Assembly: GCA_035048495.1 (NCBI GenBank)
Contig: CM068547.1
Span: forward strand, 29,767,913-29,831,912
Origin: Euptelea pleiosperma
Lineage: Eukaryota; Streptophyta; Magnoliopsida; Ranunculales; Eupteleaceae
Length of the DNA stretch: 64,000 bases
Direction: 5' to 3'
The notes below the pieces were generated by a model that saw only the letters and a list, made by a program, of their open reading frames with translations, did not search any database and was not told where the DNA came from. Below are positions 54,742-64,000 of this stretch, piece by piece (position 1 is the stretch's first letter; the number at the start of each line of letters is the position of its first letter). A program made the translations under genes and the position numbers.

Positions 54742-55374
54742 AATGTTTTTATTTCAAAAGAAGAAATAGTGAGAGAAAGAAAAAAAACTAAGAGATAGAG
54801 AGAGAAAGAAAAAACTAAGAAAGAGAGAGAGAGGAGTGGGTGTGCTTATGTTTGTGTTTGCGTGTGTGTTTGTGTTTAATATACGAGTTTTATATCTTAA
54901 TAAATGAAAACCTAGATGGGTGTGTTTGGGGGTTAGACTAACCATGGTTAAGGGAAGTTGACCAGCTTGTGTTAAGCTCTAAAAAAATGTAGGGTGCAAT
55001 TACAAAACGAGAGGGATGGGCAAGTGGGGGATGGGGCTGCGGCGAATGGGGCCCTCTCTTGTCGTCTCTTCCCACCCTGGACGGCCCCCCTCCTCATCGT
55101 CTCGGCTTTCAGCCGCAGCCGCTGCCTTTACTTGACCACCTAAGCTTTCTTATATTTTAATGTCTATTAAGGACTTGTTTGGTTGCAGCGATAACTCTAT
55201 TTCTAAATGTTCACTCCCTTACCGACCACCTCGTTTTTCAGAGAAAACACGTGCAGTTGCTGGATGTATAATCCACACGCCTATAAACTCTGCAAGCAAA
55301 ACAGCAGATTAATTGCACTGCAAACACACCTTAATGAATTTTAGTAAAACTTGCGTTACTGTTCATTTTCTTTA

Positions 55375-55650
55375 GGGTGTTTTTTTAACATCCTGTTGAA
55401 TTTTGAAATAAATTAACAGAGGACTCGTATTTTCACTCGTGTTCTCAGGCGTGGATTCCGAGAATCCAACTGTGGTTGGTAGAGGTGAGCTAGCATCACT
55501 TTTTGTCAAAGCGAAACTACCATTGGATTCTCGGAATCCACGGCAAAGATCCCGAGTGAAAGGCCGATCGAGTCAACAACTGTTAAATTAAGTCAGGGAG
55601 GTATTCCTAAAGTATGATCAAAGTATAGAGGGTAGGTTTATTGGAAAAAT
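55375..55650. mobile_element. MITE of the GGGTATTTTAGTAACACCC family
   Basis: AGGGTGTTTTTTTAACATCC and, on the other side, AGGTATTCCTAAAGTATG with AACTGTTAAATTAAGTCAGG match the interior of the element at 48976-49528. The ends are degraded. Confidence 0.5.
55434..55560. repeat. Hairpin-forming inverted repeat
   Basis: TCACTCG(T/G).. and GTGGATTCCGAGAATCCAA (55452-55470) pair with TTGGATTCTCGGAATCCAC (55524-55542) and CGAGTGA. Arms are about 42 bp with a loop of about 45 nt. Confidence 0.8.
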
Positions 55651-56051
55651 TAGGCCTTTTCTTTTATTTTAAGTCACATGTTGATTTTACTAAATAAGGA
55701 AAGAACAGTCCATTTAGTCTTCCAAAGCTTAAACTTGCAAGGCTTAGGCACTTCTTTGATTTGGTATCGCCCAAATACTAAGACTCGGTTAATTAGCTCT
55801 ATATCACAAGGTATAGAACTCATTCGAGTGGGTGGGGTCCATGTAAAGAGGACCAAGTTTAGCTATCTATATAACAAGTGACAGTGGTTGTCTCCCCACT
55901 TATACCCCCTGTTATAGGCTTCAATAAAGAAGGGTCAAGATCTTATCCCCTAAATGGATGATGGATCTCAGCCACTCACACCCTATTTTGTCAAACGCTT
56001 TGTCAGGGAGTGGCGAAAATTAAATGTTGTAGTGATCTTACAATGGTGGTT

Positions 56052-56129
56052 TTTTTTTTTTTCTTAGAGCACCCGACTAGTCCCCCCCGGAGCAAGTCAC
56101 CCCTTCCACAGGTGCCGGAGTTTATGATG
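56052..56129 (-). mobile_element. 5'-truncated SINE with target-site duplication
   Basis: On minus: CCTGTGGAAGGGGTGACTTG, GGGACTAGTCGGGTGCTCTA, AG and an A-tail. It matches the 3' half of the SINE at 45850-46080. TTACAATGGTGGTT (56038) and TTACAATGGTTGTT (56130) are near-perfect flanking duplications. Confidence 0.85.
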
Positions 56130-56143
56130 TTACAATGGTTGTT

Positions 56144-57960
56144 ATCTGTTATTTAACCATTAATTGTTTACCTTCAGTTGAAAATTGGTCATAACGCTAA
56201 GATTACCAATCCAATAAGACACAACGATCCCTTTGAAATCTTGTATTTTTGTTCTATAAAACCTAAAAAAAAGATGGAGACAAGCTTCAAAGTTTTGAAG
56301 AAAAGAGTTCCGCAGGTTAGTTAAAAGCTCAAAAAGATATAAGACAAAGAAGTCGTCAAATTGACAAAAATGAAAAGAGGGCTGTTTCTTCTTATTACAG
56401 GAGAGGTTTCTTCCGCTTGACCAAGACTTACCTAATCCGAAAATAATTGTAAAATAGTGCAAAGACTAAGGGCATCCCTCGTCACCTACGAAATTCAACG
56501 CCTGATTTTTAAATATTTATGGACAAGTCATTTCAAGGAAACCAGGTTGCATTTCATGCTGTAGAGTGATCCACACCGTGTCTTGGGGCACACCACTATT
56601 TGTTGTACTTGTGAATTCTCCACCATCTGATCTCTATTTAGTTTTAAAGCATTTCTAATTAATGGCATCCAAGATACCGGATTAATTATAAGACATAATA
56701 CATAACCCGTGTTAATAGCACCGGGTTTAGGGTTATAATTGTTGTGTTAGGTGTCTTGTAATATGCAAGGAGTATTATTTTGCAGAGATTTAGTGTTCAT
56801 TAAACCACAGCTCTACACGGATCCAAGTCTGTGGCACCAGGTTTTAGAACAATTAGCATTTTTTGTCTATACAAGTTAGTATAGTTTGTGTGGGGTACAA
56901 CTTGTATTGGGAGTATTTTGGATATTTTATTTTACCAAAGATTATATATATTCTCTAAAATGGTGTTAGGGTTTCACTTGTACATTGAAAGAGTGCAAGT
57001 GAGTGAAACAAAGAGAGATAAGGAAAAAAACTAATATAATTGATGAGGAAATCCAGGGTCATCCAATGTATAACCAGTAGCAGATTCTTTCAGGGTCATC
57101 CGATGTATAACCAGTAGCAGATTCTTTCATGGAGCTTTTGGACTGTCGAAAGCCCAAATGGTATTAAAAGAGATACAACAGGTATTAACGAAATTGCCAA
57201 CTGTGTCAGAATCGCACAAAGACGGACATTCTTGAAATAAAACAACGAGATTCTCAATACCATTTTGACCAAATTTCATCATTTAGTGGGTCAAAATAGT
57301 AATTTTGTCATTTTAAGAAGTTTTTTTAACAATAACTTTAATTATAAAAGTTAAAATCACTCATTGTCGATTCTGACGTGCTTCTAGGCTCTAGTATTAT
57401 CAAATTTCATGTTTAGTTCAACTTTTATTAATTTTAGTAATTTTCCTTTTTGTTTATTTTTCAAAGTTTTACATTAAATAGGTTATAAGACGAAAGGCAA
57501 ACATACTTTTATCAATAAGAATTCGTAATTTAGCTCCTTCAAGAGTTCTTCTCCTACTTCTAAGTTGTAGTACTACTATTTTTGCTGGGCTAAGGTTCTT
57601 CATGTTACTTATTTTGGGAGCGCAAGGGATAGGGGTTTTAGCTGGTAGGAGAAATTGAGAGAGAGAGAGAGAGTGATAGAGAGAGGTCGAGAATCTAAGA
57701 TGAAGTCAAGAGAATGGGAATAATAAAGTGAGAGGAGAGAGGGAGGGAGCACGAAAAAAGTATACAAAGACTTTTTATTTTATTTTTTCTTGACCAGAAT
57801 AGTCTAAATTTTTTTGGAATGGTTTGGAGTTGTTCCACTTTTGGAGTGGTCCAAAACCATTCTTATCCAAGTTTTAGAGTCGTTCCTAAATGGCATTTTT
57901 GTTGTTGTGATAATGACTCTGAGAATGAGGATAATGATAACATCTATATAGCCTACCAAA
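56144..57960. other. Unassigned AT-rich DNA
   Basis: No supported gene. The segment GGGTCATCC(A/G)ATGTATAACC followed by AGTAGCAGATTCTTTCA occurs twice in tandem at 57057-57130. A short GAGA-run lies at 57656-57672. Confidence 0.4.
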
Positions 57961-57964
57961 TTCT

Positions 57965-58730
57965 GTTCAAGGAGAGTGTCTGAAGATGAATATAGTTAAT
58001 AAAAGATAGAGTGAGCAAGATCAAGTCTCTTGAACAAGAGAACTCCTCCTTGCAGCATGAAGTCAAATGAATCACGACTCGTACTAAACAGCTTGAAGAT
58101 AAGAAGATTGCCCTCCAAGATAAGAACTAGTTTCTTGAATCTAAATTCTATGCTTTCTAGAGAAGAAATCATTGAAACTAGAATAAATTATTTGAAGAGA
58201 GGCTTGCCTTACGTTTCTTATCAAAGAATTGAGAAGCATGAGAAGATTCTAAGAGTTGGTGTAAGGAATATGACTATATTTTATTGGCTTAATTTCGTAT
58301 AACAAAACACGATTGTAACCGATCCTATATTATGCTAGTTAGGCGCCCAAGAGTGTTTCAGTGGTTGCATCAATCTTGCATTGCCTGAAGACTACAAGAT
58401 GAAGTCTAAAGACTTAGAAGAATGAAGATTGGTTCATCTGAAGACTCAGAGCTTTATCCGTTTATCCATACTCACATATATAGGATGGTAAATGACTTAT
58501 ATATCCTAGAAATAAGTGATGAAATGATGAAATTCACCTAGAACTAAATCATGAAGTAGGGGGATCAATTTTGGAGCTTAAAACTAAATCTAGGGATAGG
58601 TGCCCAATCGATTGGGGCATATCTCCAATCGAACAAACCTGCAAGACCAATCGATTGGACTTCTCTAAACATATTTTTGAAGCAACCCAATCGATTAGAC
58701 GTTGAGCCCAATCAATTGGACTTACGCGAT
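57965..58730 (+). pseudogene. Possible Sirevirus-type gag remnant and palindrome cluster
   Basis: One frame reads SKIKSLEQENSSLQHEVK, stop, then TKQLEDKKIALQDKN, stop, FLESKF, a heptad-like coiled coil broken by stops. It is followed downstream (58605-58725) by four CCAATCGATTGG-type motifs like those at 22665-22890. Coiled-coil gag C-termini and repeated palindromes suggest a Sirevirus, but the evidence is thin. Confidence 0.3.
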
Positions 58731-60879
58731 AATAGGCTGATTTCCAAATCTAGAAAGAATTCTAACTATGTACCTCTGACATTCCTTTTAGCAGTCTGCT
58801 TGTTGATTATCATTTGTTGCATATGATCGTTGGATACAACATCGACCCTCTAGGTAATGGAGCACATGTAAACATATTAATCATATTCAGCTCTTGTATC
58901 ATCTAGGTTATGCTTTCCCTTGTAACCTATTTCGTTTCATGTTTAGGGCTATTTTCAGAGCCATCGAGTTGTTGATTCATCATTCGTGTCTCTCGTATCC
59001 TTTGTTGGTGTTGTTATACTTTGTCAATTCAGGGTCACAATTGCTGATAATAAAACAAGAGTGCGACCGACGGTGGTGTGTGTGTGTGAGGAAGAGCCAC
59101 TCTCTAGTACAACGTGTACACGGTAGACCAAGATCATATACATAATTATGCATGTGTTGAGCCGAGCCGCACTCTTATAAACCCAACCTATCCTTTTTGA
59201 ACCAAACGGCTCTTGCAATTGCTCCACGATTTCAGCATTTTTTTTAAACGAGTTGTTGTGGCTTTTGTAACATTTTTAACATTAACTATTAAAATGTTTA
59301 ACCCTTAATATGATTGACTGAGGGTCCCAAAGGATATATCATATGCACTTCTATATAAACAGGGGTTTGAGGAGGTCTGAAACACACCAAAAAAATAAAA
59401 AAAATCTACCTCTCTTATATTTGTTCTTTCACTGCTTTACATATTTTCTATCCACATAGGGTTCATTCTTCACAGTCTAGTGCTACGACTGTAGAAGAAA
59501 GGCAGTTGTATCCTGAGAGGTGAGCGTCTATCAGAAACTATTGGTATTAAAAGATCCTTTTGCGGTGGGTGTCTATCACCTTAAGGATAAGGTCATTGAC
59601 ATAACTATGTCGATAACTTCTTAATCTCTCCATTGAGTAGAGCAATTCGTAAAACTCTTTTTTGGTAGGCAACATATATATAGTTGTGGCTTGAACCATA
59701 AGACAAGGTGGGATATACCCACAGAAGCTTAATTACTTATGATCTCTAACAGGACCCTACTAGAAAAGTCTTGAACCCAGGGCAAGGGGAGGGTACACAT
59801 CGATAATCTATGCATCTGTGGGTCGGGTGTAATTGATGACCATTTGCAAGAAATGGGATGTTTGGGAGCATTACATGCATGCTCCATTTTTATTTTTATT
59901 TTTAATTTTGTTCTTGTTCTGATGATCAAGGTCACATACATAATTAAGTGTACCTACCATCCAGCAGAGTTGGATTTAAATTCATCCAGCTATGCATCTA
60001 GGGAGTGCCACCCCCCACAAAGGAGCTGGTGTGGTGAGTGCCACTCTTTTGTATGTATACACGTTATGCAAGGAATCCGCTCTTAGAAAAAACTAAAGAA
60101 ATATTCCGTTAATTATATGAAAATGCCAAGTAATCCTGATTGAATTTCAAGATGTAAGAGTAGACCTGAGGTCCACAACACGAGCCATTAGCACATCCTC
60201 AAGATACAAGGCAGATGGGACGACACGCATCTCAAGGACTTATGTTTCCATCGGATTTGACCAGAGGTCCACATGCCAAATGTCTACTCTCAAAATTCTC
60301 CCAAAACTCTCTTTTTTTTTTTGGAATGTAAATGAACACCCATGTTTTTTATAACAGGGCACGCCGCACGCGTCTTGCCGTCTACATGCAAATTATGGAG
60401 TGCCCCATTATAAAAAAATAGCGTGCCCAAATCACTTCCTTTGTCTTATTTACGATTTATAATTTCACGTGGGGGGGGGGGGGGGGGGGGGCAAAGACTT
60501 GAGCACAAAAGCTAATATTAAACGTCAAATCCAAGCCTGGATCCACGTAACCTCAAACTCAGGAGGGCTTACTACCCTACCGTACGTACGTATACTATGT
60601 TGAAAGGACCACTCTGCATTTCGGATATTGACGAAAATGTCCTCTCCAACACCATACCTCGTTGCCAAGCCCATTCTGGAACATCAACCCTTACTTCCTC
60701 TGTGCTCGCTGCGGTACGATCATACGTTCACGTATGGTATGTTACATCCCCTGAACCTCTTGCTCTCTCTCACTTCCGACAAAAACAAAACTGTACAACC
60801 GCCATCAGGCTATTTTCGTCATCTTAGATAATGAGTGGAGCCCACTGAATTAACATCAAATTCATTTCAAAATAGGGTA
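58731..60879. other. Unassigned intergenic DNA
   Basis: No domain-bearing frames. Poly-G run of about 22 at 60471-60491. The stretch near 60597-60830 is GC-richer but its two short overlapping frames have no motif. Confidence 0.4.
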
Positions 60880-61556
60880 TTGCTGCAAATCAAAAAATTA
60901 GTAATACCCCCCCCCCCCCCCCCCCCCCCCCAATGGACTTTCAAATTTTGGGAATACCCCTTGAAGGGAAGAATTTCGTTGTCCCCTAGGCACTGCAAGT
61001 TTGAACTTTGAAGTCTCCCTCCCAAAATGTCGGACACGTACAAGTACTTTAAATCTCCTAAGTCCTAACCCAACCCACGTTAAGCCCCTAGTTAGTTGGT
61101 TAAAGGAGAGTTAAGAAGCATGGTTCGAAGTCTCGGCCTATCTGGCCCATTCTGAATCAGGTGATCTGAAATGGAGTTGTCTCGCTCGAGATGCACTATT
61201 CTTCTTCAATCCTCACGTCATGTCGAACGAGACGATCTGAGACAAGCTATCAAACCCTCCAATCCGGATCGGCATCGGCCCCCACCGATTCAGCCTCTGA
61301 TCTCGAAATTTGAAGAGGGGACTTCAAACTTTTAGTCCCCATGGGAGACGAATTTTTCTCACCCCTTAACCTAGTCTAAACGTTGTTGATTAACGTGACT
61401 TGTGTCGTGCACTCCTCAATGGAAGGAAAAAAACGTTATCAAGTTAATTTTTAACGTGAGTCAAGGATGGTTCCGTTAGATTAGTAAAAGTATAAGGGGG
61501 GTATTAATAATTATTTGAAATCTTCATGGGAGGTGTAGAAAAAAATACCCTTGGAA
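60880..61556. mobile_element. MITE (GGGTATT... family) with nested second MITE
   Basis: ATAGGGTATTGCTGCAAATC plus TTAGTAATACCCCC at left and GGGGGGTATTAATAATTATT plus TGAAATCTTCATGGGAGG at right are inverse partners of the kind seen at 48976-49528. A C-run at 60907-60931 lies in the left arm. The 61120-61310 element is inserted inside. Confidence 0.65.
61120..61310 (-). mobile_element. MITE related to 32835-33045
   Basis: Reading minus: AAATTTCGAGATCAGAGGCT then GAATCGGTGGG and CCGATCCGGATTGG match the element in gene B's intron. The other end has CATGGTTCGAAGTCTCGG (61119-61136, plus). Confidence 0.6.
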
Positions 61557-64000
61557 CAATGAACACCAGCAATAATAGACTACTTCAACTCGTGGAAATG
61601 AGATCTAAAAATAATGTTAATAAGATAAATTTCTTGGGAGTCAACTCATGGAAAATCTAAGCTTTAAAATCATACGATGTACACACGTGGTATGCGTGCA
61701 AGTTTGTTGGAATGTTGAATCCACCCTGGAATTGCTAGCACATGTGCTATTCAATATTGCTAATAATGGACTAAATAATTTGATCATAAGGTCTATGAAT
61801 CGGATGGTTAAGATTATACAATCAAAGTTCTACTATGAATAGTGGGTCCCGCTTGATTGGCATGAACGTATTTTTAGGCATATAAGGACTGAATTTACAA
61901 TAAAAGCCCTAGAATTAATGAAAATGACAGAAATATCCTCCATCTCACCTAGGGAACTCTGCCACACTCCATTGTTAACTTCCACAAGAAACAGCGAGAA
62001 AGACGGATCGGGACGATCCACCTAACCAAACGCCAGCGAGCCGGCTGCGTAACTGCGTTAGCTTCGTTATTAGCTGTATCTTAATATATTATATGCTGAA
62101 CCTTAAGTCCTTAACATGACTTAATCCATGAATTAAGGTTAGGGTCAATTCGTAAGCACAGTTAGGGTTAGGGTTACTCGCGCTTTCTCTCTCTAAAGAT
62201 GTAAGTTGTAACTTCGAAGGAGATCAGTGAAGAGATCACGTGCGGTCTCCAAGTCAAATACAGGCAGGCCACCGTATAGCTGTCGGCCACGAGGCAGCAG
62301 TCGCTTTCATTGGGAATTGGTCAAACCTCATTGCCCGGAAAACCGGGGCAGATGGGCCCTGCCCACTGCTACGAAGTAGTTTAGTAGTCCTCTCCCCACT
62401 TGGGCATCAGGTCCGTCAGGCGTCCTTTGCTTGGGGCGGAGATAAAGCAATACCTTGTCCCAACCCTAGGATGCCCCCGAGTTTTAGGGCACCAGTCCCT
62501 CTCTCTCTCTCTCTCTCTCTCATAGTCTCTCTCTCATAGTCTGTCACACTTCAATTACTCTTAAATCATAATGCCAACAAAGACCCACGAGCTCACCTTT
62601 CAAACAAACAAAGAGGCGATCCGATCCGTCCTTGGAAGATCCACCAATCAATATCACCCACATCTGCATCAGACGTCACCATCAGCCCTCCCTCCCTCTC
62701 CCCTTCAAACGTCACACTTCAACCTCTCTCTCTCTTCTCTCCTCTCTCTCTAAAAAAACACACACACGCACGCCCTGAGAGAGCGATTGGTTGAAAATTG
62801 AAATACAATACTTCACTGGAGATTACTTTTTTTATTAAACTTTTATTACATAGGTTGGTACAGGTTTAAAAGGGTATTTCTTTTTATGAGTGCACCCTTT
62901 GTGCTTCAATATGTTCAAGAAAAAGTGCATTTAATTTTTATTAAACTTTGTTATCTTGTACCATGGTTTTAAGTTCTTTTTTCTAAATAAAGACACTATT
63001 TAATATGAAAAGGAAGGTTTTTTTTTTTTTTTGTTCTATTTCCTTAAATTAAGGTGGAAGACTTAAGTAATGTATTATGGGATGTTGTTAAATTTAGTAT
63101 TAAAGCAATGATAAACAAATACACAGTGTCGTTCTGATACTGTATGTATCGGTAAAAATTTTAAACACGGGTTATAACCATGAATTTTGGGGTTTTAAAT
63201 GTGACTAAAAATGTTGAATCATAGTTATCTTCGTCTCGTTTGACTAGTTTGAATGATTCAGATTACTCCGCTCCTTGTGATTCCTCCAAGTGCTCCAATG
63301 GAGCCTAAGGACACGCGCTAATTTGTCGTCTTTTGCTTTATAAAAATAATAAATCTTCTTGATAATCTCGATATGATAACATCATCATAGACAATGAAAC
63401 CACGTATTCGGACACAAGAAAAGTAATTAACTTCCCTTAATCTATGTTCAAATCCGACGACCCCACTAATTTTGTCCTCGGAACAATTATTTTTTTAATA
63501 ATTTTTCAACTTCTCCCACTAGATATAATGCTCACCATGTAACTCTCACCGGAATCTCAAGCAAACCCTAGGGTTTTTTTTTATATCATAATAATATTGA
63601 ACTGTCTGGTCATTAGTCCCTAAGCTTCATACAATATGACAAACCTCTTCGTTATCGCAACAATTAGAGTTGAACTTTTTTATCCACTCAATTTAAAACT
63701 TAGAGCTGCCATGGTTTAAAAATTGTGGGTTTACTGAGTATCAATAAATATAACAAACCCTGATAAACTAACTAACATTTCTCTAGTTTTTAAATGAATT
63801 TTTTAAAAATTGTTTCCATATATTAACACATTTTAAAAAGAAATCCAAGTAACCAAGAATAGTTTTAAAAGGGTACTTGTTATAGTAGTGGTGATCATGA
63901 ATTTAAAAAGAACTTTCTTTTTTTTTATATTACATGTCTTTTCCTTCTTGATTATTATGGATAAAAGATAATAGAAATGCCTAAACCTATGGAAGATTCT
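61557..64000. other. Intergenic region, possible distal promoter of an off-window gene
   Basis: No gene supported. A telobox-like run TTAGGGTTAGGGTTA lies at about 62163-62177, a (CT)n run at 62501-62521 and a CT-rich stretch at 62718-62752. The open frames at 62240-62539 and 62571-62753 (+) lack domains. GC content rises between 62230 and 62480, then falls. The last kilobase is AT-rich with nothing recognisable. Confidence 0.4.

Noticed and set aside
60597..60831. Two overlapping 67-76-codon frames
   Set aside because: No motif, no splice context, flanked by MITE and poly-G sequence.
62240..62753. Frames with Ser/Leu-rich ends near 62.5 kb
   Set aside because: The Ser/Leu stretches are translations of (CT)n microsatellites.
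1..64000. CRISPR arrays, bacterial operons or phage modules
   Set aside because: Introns, LTR elements, SINEs and plant-specific domains show a plant nuclear genome; no spacer-repeat arrays were seen.

Overview
This is a stretch of flowering-plant nuclear genome. It has AT-rich intergenic DNA, GT-AG introns, dense LTR-retrotransposon, LINE, SINE and MITE debris, long dinucleotide microsatellites, and plant-only gene families (PGG-domain ankyrin proteins, isoprenylated HMA proteins, AT-hook/PPC proteins). I cannot name the species from the sequence.

Only three intact-looking genes stand out. (1) A five- or six-exon ankyrin/PGG membrane protein gene lies at 30276-36057 (+). (2) A four-exon, two-HMA-domain HIPP gene ending in CSIM lies at 47424-50295 (+). 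(3) An intronless clade-A AHL gene (AT-hook plus PPC/DUF296) lies at 53633-54478 (-). Related partial copies are a 5'-truncated ankyrin/PGG copy (copy A, 3970-6285), a third relic of mainly intron sequence (copy C, about 44525-46190), and a HIPP exon-2 pseudogene with a 119-bp frameshifting tandem duplication (43278-43693). The window is therefore a locus of local segmental duplication in which ankyrin/PGG and HIPP pieces are interleaved.

Layout: 1-2.9 kb, fold-back MITEs. 2.95-6.3 kb, ankyrin copy A, broken up by a tiny TRIM element and an L1 tail. 6.4-8.4 kb, decayed Tnt1-like copia (+), interrupted by a CACTA terminus. 8.9-14.5 kb, no genes, ending in a long gypsy-type LTR. 14.8-18.9 kb, truncated copia (-) containing an almost perfect 650-bp-arm palindrome with Helitron-like ends inside. 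18.9-24.8 kb, gene-free, with a probable Sirevirus-like LTR rich in CCAATCGATTGG palindromes. 24.8-28.5 kb, a MITE split by a 2.7-kb LTR element (-) that carries an L1 ORF2 tail, followed by a 241-bp tandem duplication and a third related LTR (+). 30.3-36.1 kb, ankyrin gene B. 36.5-43.1 kb, tandem repeats, a copia 5' fragment (-), and a gypsy long LTR with a 1.32-kb tandem duplication. 43.3-50.3 kb, HIPP/ankyrin mosaic with U2 snRNA-like and SINE sequences. 53.6-54.5 kb, AHL gene. 55-64 kb, mostly MITEs, a SINE tail and unassigned sequence.

Because the ankyrin and HIPP segments are duplicated, the paralogous copies act as empty-site controls. They allow several insertions (TRIM, L1 tail, SINE, MITEs) to be placed precisely. 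No obvious new multi-gene system is present. The most interesting signals are a tandem pair of 21-nt candidate microexons in gene B, the copia/Helitron palindrome with a 5-bp microhomology junction, a family of LTRs with TA...CA rather than TG...CA ends, and a U2-like fragment kept in both HIPP introns. All domain and family calls are by eye; no searches were run.
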